A stretch of 64,000 nucleotides of DNA from JAJDZL01 sp965220665. GTDB taxonomy: Bacteria; Pseudomonadota; Gammaproteobacteria; Arenicellales; JAJDZL01. Where the stretch lies: assembly GCA_965220665.1 (NCBI GenBank), contig CBDCQQ010000005.1, positions 1,736,001 through 1,800,000 on the forward strand, read 5' to 3'. The translations under genes and the position numbers were made by a program. Positions 62,274-64,000 of this stretch are shown piece after piece. The stretch's first letter is position 1; each line of letters starts with the position of its first letter. A model generated the notes under the pieces. The model was given only the letters and a program-made list of their open reading frames with translations. It was not told the DNA's origin and ran no database searches.

Positions 62274-62842
62274 ATAAAGCCATCCGCATCGGTCGGTAAT
62301 GCGAATATTGTATAAAATCGACGATCGGATACACACCAGTTCGAGTAAAACGGTGGCGTGTATATGGCAGATCGGGGTGATCTGCCCAAAATACGGCTAA
62401 ATGAGAGCCAATATTTGCAAGTTATTTATTCGCCAGCCCTAAGTTTGGCGATTTATGACCACAAGCACTTGAGATTCCGATTACGAAAATCGATATTTAT
62501 TACAAACGCAGTCCGTTCGGTCGGGACAATTCAAATTGTGAATTTGTGAATTGAACGATTGATCGACCGTCAAAAACAAAACTTGAAGCAAAAAAGTTAT
62601 CCACAAATTTTGTTAATAACTTTGTGAGTATCTTGTGCAAATAGCGAAGTTCTGCTGTTTCATTATGTGGTAAATAATTGACCACCTAATTTACATGAAA
62701 ATTTCGAAAGAAACGCAAAAAATAAAATAAACATGAATAATAACAAGTAAATAAAAATTTTATATGTGACAGGTAGTCAAATTTGAATGCTAAACATTAA
62801 TATCGGAAATTATTCAATTTTTAAGATGATTGAGAGAAGAAA
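62274..62842. other. Intergenic region upstream of relA
   Basis: About 570 bases; the part after 62560 is very AT-rich and should contain the relA promoter. No terminator or small gene is evident. Confidence 0.4.
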
Positions 62843-64000
62843 TTGAATCGTATACAGGAAACAAATTTTTCGCAAAGGAGTGTGAAAACACGCTCTAAAC
62901 TGTTTCAGTATGAGCGGGCAGTCAATCTGATACGGAAAGTTACCGACCTTTTCGCTGAGGAAACATGTGTGATCAACCGATCACTGATGGATACGATTTC
63001 TTTGCTGATTGAAACCGATGCAGATCAAGATTCCAGCATGGTTGCGATATTGCGAGGTTACAGGGATTCTTTGTCTATTCGGAAAGAATCTGTCCGAAAG
63101 CGCTTAGGCGGATCTGTCGCCGATCTTTATCAGAGTGCGGAGCGATTGGATACCCTTTCAGTGAATATGGGGCGAGTCGATGTACAGGATGCAGCATCCA
63201 ATCAACAAATTGATTTCAGCAGAATTCTGATTACCATGGTTGATGATCCGCGTGTGGTTAACATTCACCTCGCAGAGTTGCTTATTCAAATGAGAGAAGC
63301 CAAGTCTCTGTCGGAAGCAGAACAGCAGTCGCTTGCAAAACAGGTGCTATCGGTCTATACACCGCTTGCAAATAAGCTTGGAATGTGGCGATTCAAATGG
63401 GAACTCGAAGATTTGTCATTCAAATACACCAATCGCGAGGAATTTGATCGGATTGCTTATCAGCTGGACGGACGTCGGGTAGAGCGTGAAGCTTACATCG
63501 ACACTTTTGTCGCGGAACTTCAATCCCTGATGGGCAACTCAAAAATTGACGCAACCGTCAATGGACGAGCCAAACATGTGTATGGAATCTGGCGAAAACT
63601 GAACCGGAAGAATGTCCAGTTTGACAGCCTGTTCGATGTACGCGCAGTTCGTATTCTGGTCAACGACATTGCCTCCTGCTATGCAGCATTAGGCGCAGTC
63701 CATGCCTCGTGGACTGCAGTTGAAAATGAATTTGATGACTACATATCGGTGCCAAAACCGAATGGATACCAGTCGCTACACACAGCAATCTATGGCCCGG
63801 ACTCCAAAACCGTCGAAGTGCAGATCAGGACTTGGCAGATGCACAATGACTGTGAATTTGGGGTTGCGGCACACTGGCTGTACAAGGAAGACAACAATTC
63901 AAGTTCCTATCAGGAAGGAAAAATTCGGCTGTTACGCCAACTAATGGAATGGAAGGAAGATGTTGCTGACTCGCAGTCAAACGACACTTCTAAATCCGAT
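62843..64000 (+). CDS. relA: (p)ppGpp synthetase RelA, 5' part, truncated by the window end
   Basis: Ribosome-associated alarmone synthetase. About 386 residues are visible. The pseudo-HD region has NIHLAELLIQMREAKSLS and KLGMWRFKWELEDLSFKY in place of a hydrolase site. The synthetase domain follows with GRAKHVYGIWRKLNRKNVQF, DSLFDVRAVRIL and NEFDDYISVPKPNGYQSLHT, then VEVQIRTWQMHNDCEFGVAA. The EFDD sequence is the EXDD form of RelA rather than the RXKD of bifunctional Rel. The start is TTG at 62843 with GAGAGAAG upstream and a stop just before it; GTG at 62882 with AAGGAG only one base away is less likely. No stop lies before the window end. Confidence 0.93.
   Translation, partial: MNRIQETNFSQRSVKTRSKLFQYERAVNLIRKVTDLFAEETCVINRSLMDTISLLIETDADQDSSMVAILRGYRDSLSIRKESVRKRLGGSVADLYQSAERLDTLSVNMGRVDVQDAASNQQIDFSRILITMVDDPRVVNIHLAELLIQMREAKSLSEAEQQSLAKQVLSVYTPLANKLGMWRFKWELEDLSFKYTNREEFDRIAYQLDGRRVEREAYIDTFVAELQSLMGNSKIDATVNGRAKHVYGIWRKLNRKNVQFDSLFDVRAVRILVNDIASCYAALGAVHASWTAVENEFDDYISVPKPNGYQSLHTAIYGPDSKTVEVQIRTWQMHNDCEFGVAAHWLYKEDNNSSSYQEGKIRLLRQLMEWKEDVADSQSNDTSKSD

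Overview
The window is a chromosomal segment of a gammaproteobacterium. The housekeeping clusters fit that class: gatCAB, mreBCD-mrdA-rodA-mltB-rlpA-lipB, amgK-murU divergent from lptD-surA-ubiK, hda with a CDP-alcohol phosphatidyltransferase gene divergent from purMN, clpS-clpA, an mpl-dsbA operon and relA. Order or genus cannot be fixed from the sequence. Host genes look moderately AT-rich, while the insertion sequences are clearly GC-rich. TTG or GTG starts are frequent (coupling protein, mreB, rodA, lipB, ubiK, clpA, dinB, relA).

Layout. 1-1210: IS256-type transposase cut by the window edge. 1605-6479: DUF1330 protein, a three-gene cluster ending in an orphan conjugative coupling-protein-like ATPase, and a membrane-anchored cytochrome c5-like protein. 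6923-11278: gatC, gatA, gatB and an agmatinase. 11337-16606: an accessory interval bounded by tRNA-Arg(UCG) and tRNA-Leu(CAG). It holds decayed IS3 and IS256 pieces, an XRE/ImmA-IrrE plus PIN two-gene cassette lying between two inverted IS3 ends, and a Fic protein with an AbiEi-like N-terminus. 16852-18180: a porin with a strong terminator. 18945-32845: a long envelope-biogenesis block covering cell shape, peptidoglycan synthesis and recycling, LPS export, lipoylation and UbiK. 33294-36160: sodium/solute symporter, small membrane protein and TPR protein. 36336-40287: hda, a phosphatidyltransferase, purM, purN and a DUF3108 protein. 40372-49386: clpA/clpS, RidA, dsbA, mpl, a membrane protein, RNase D and class I fumarase. 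49543-51420: IS1634-family element. 51558-55941: DUF349 protein, DNA polymerase IV and a sulfurtransferase. 56139-62273: insertion sequences nested three deep. 62843 to the end: relA, 5' part only.

How the genes work together. MreBCD, PBP2 and RodA form the elongation machinery. MltB and RlpA cleave or bind peptidoglycan. AmgK/MurU recycle MurNAc and Mpl recycles the stem tripeptide, so two salvage routes meet at UDP-MurNAc intermediates. LptD carries the four conserved cysteines and depends on SurA and a DsbA-type oxidase. The DsbA encoded here has an unusual CPTC active site.

Most notable findings: (1) an ISAzo13-like transposase gene split by an IS21 element with an 8-bp target duplication, the IS21 itself carrying another DDE element in its right end, which creates a false 728-codon fusion reading frame; (2) an orphan VirD4/TraD-like ATPase with a C-terminal winged-helix and nuclease-like tail plus two small membrane partners; (3) the XRE-ImmA/PIN cassette between inverted IS3 remnants, with a nested-palindrome operator; (4) the AbiEi-Fic fusion. 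I saw no CRISPR array and no clear complete new defence system.
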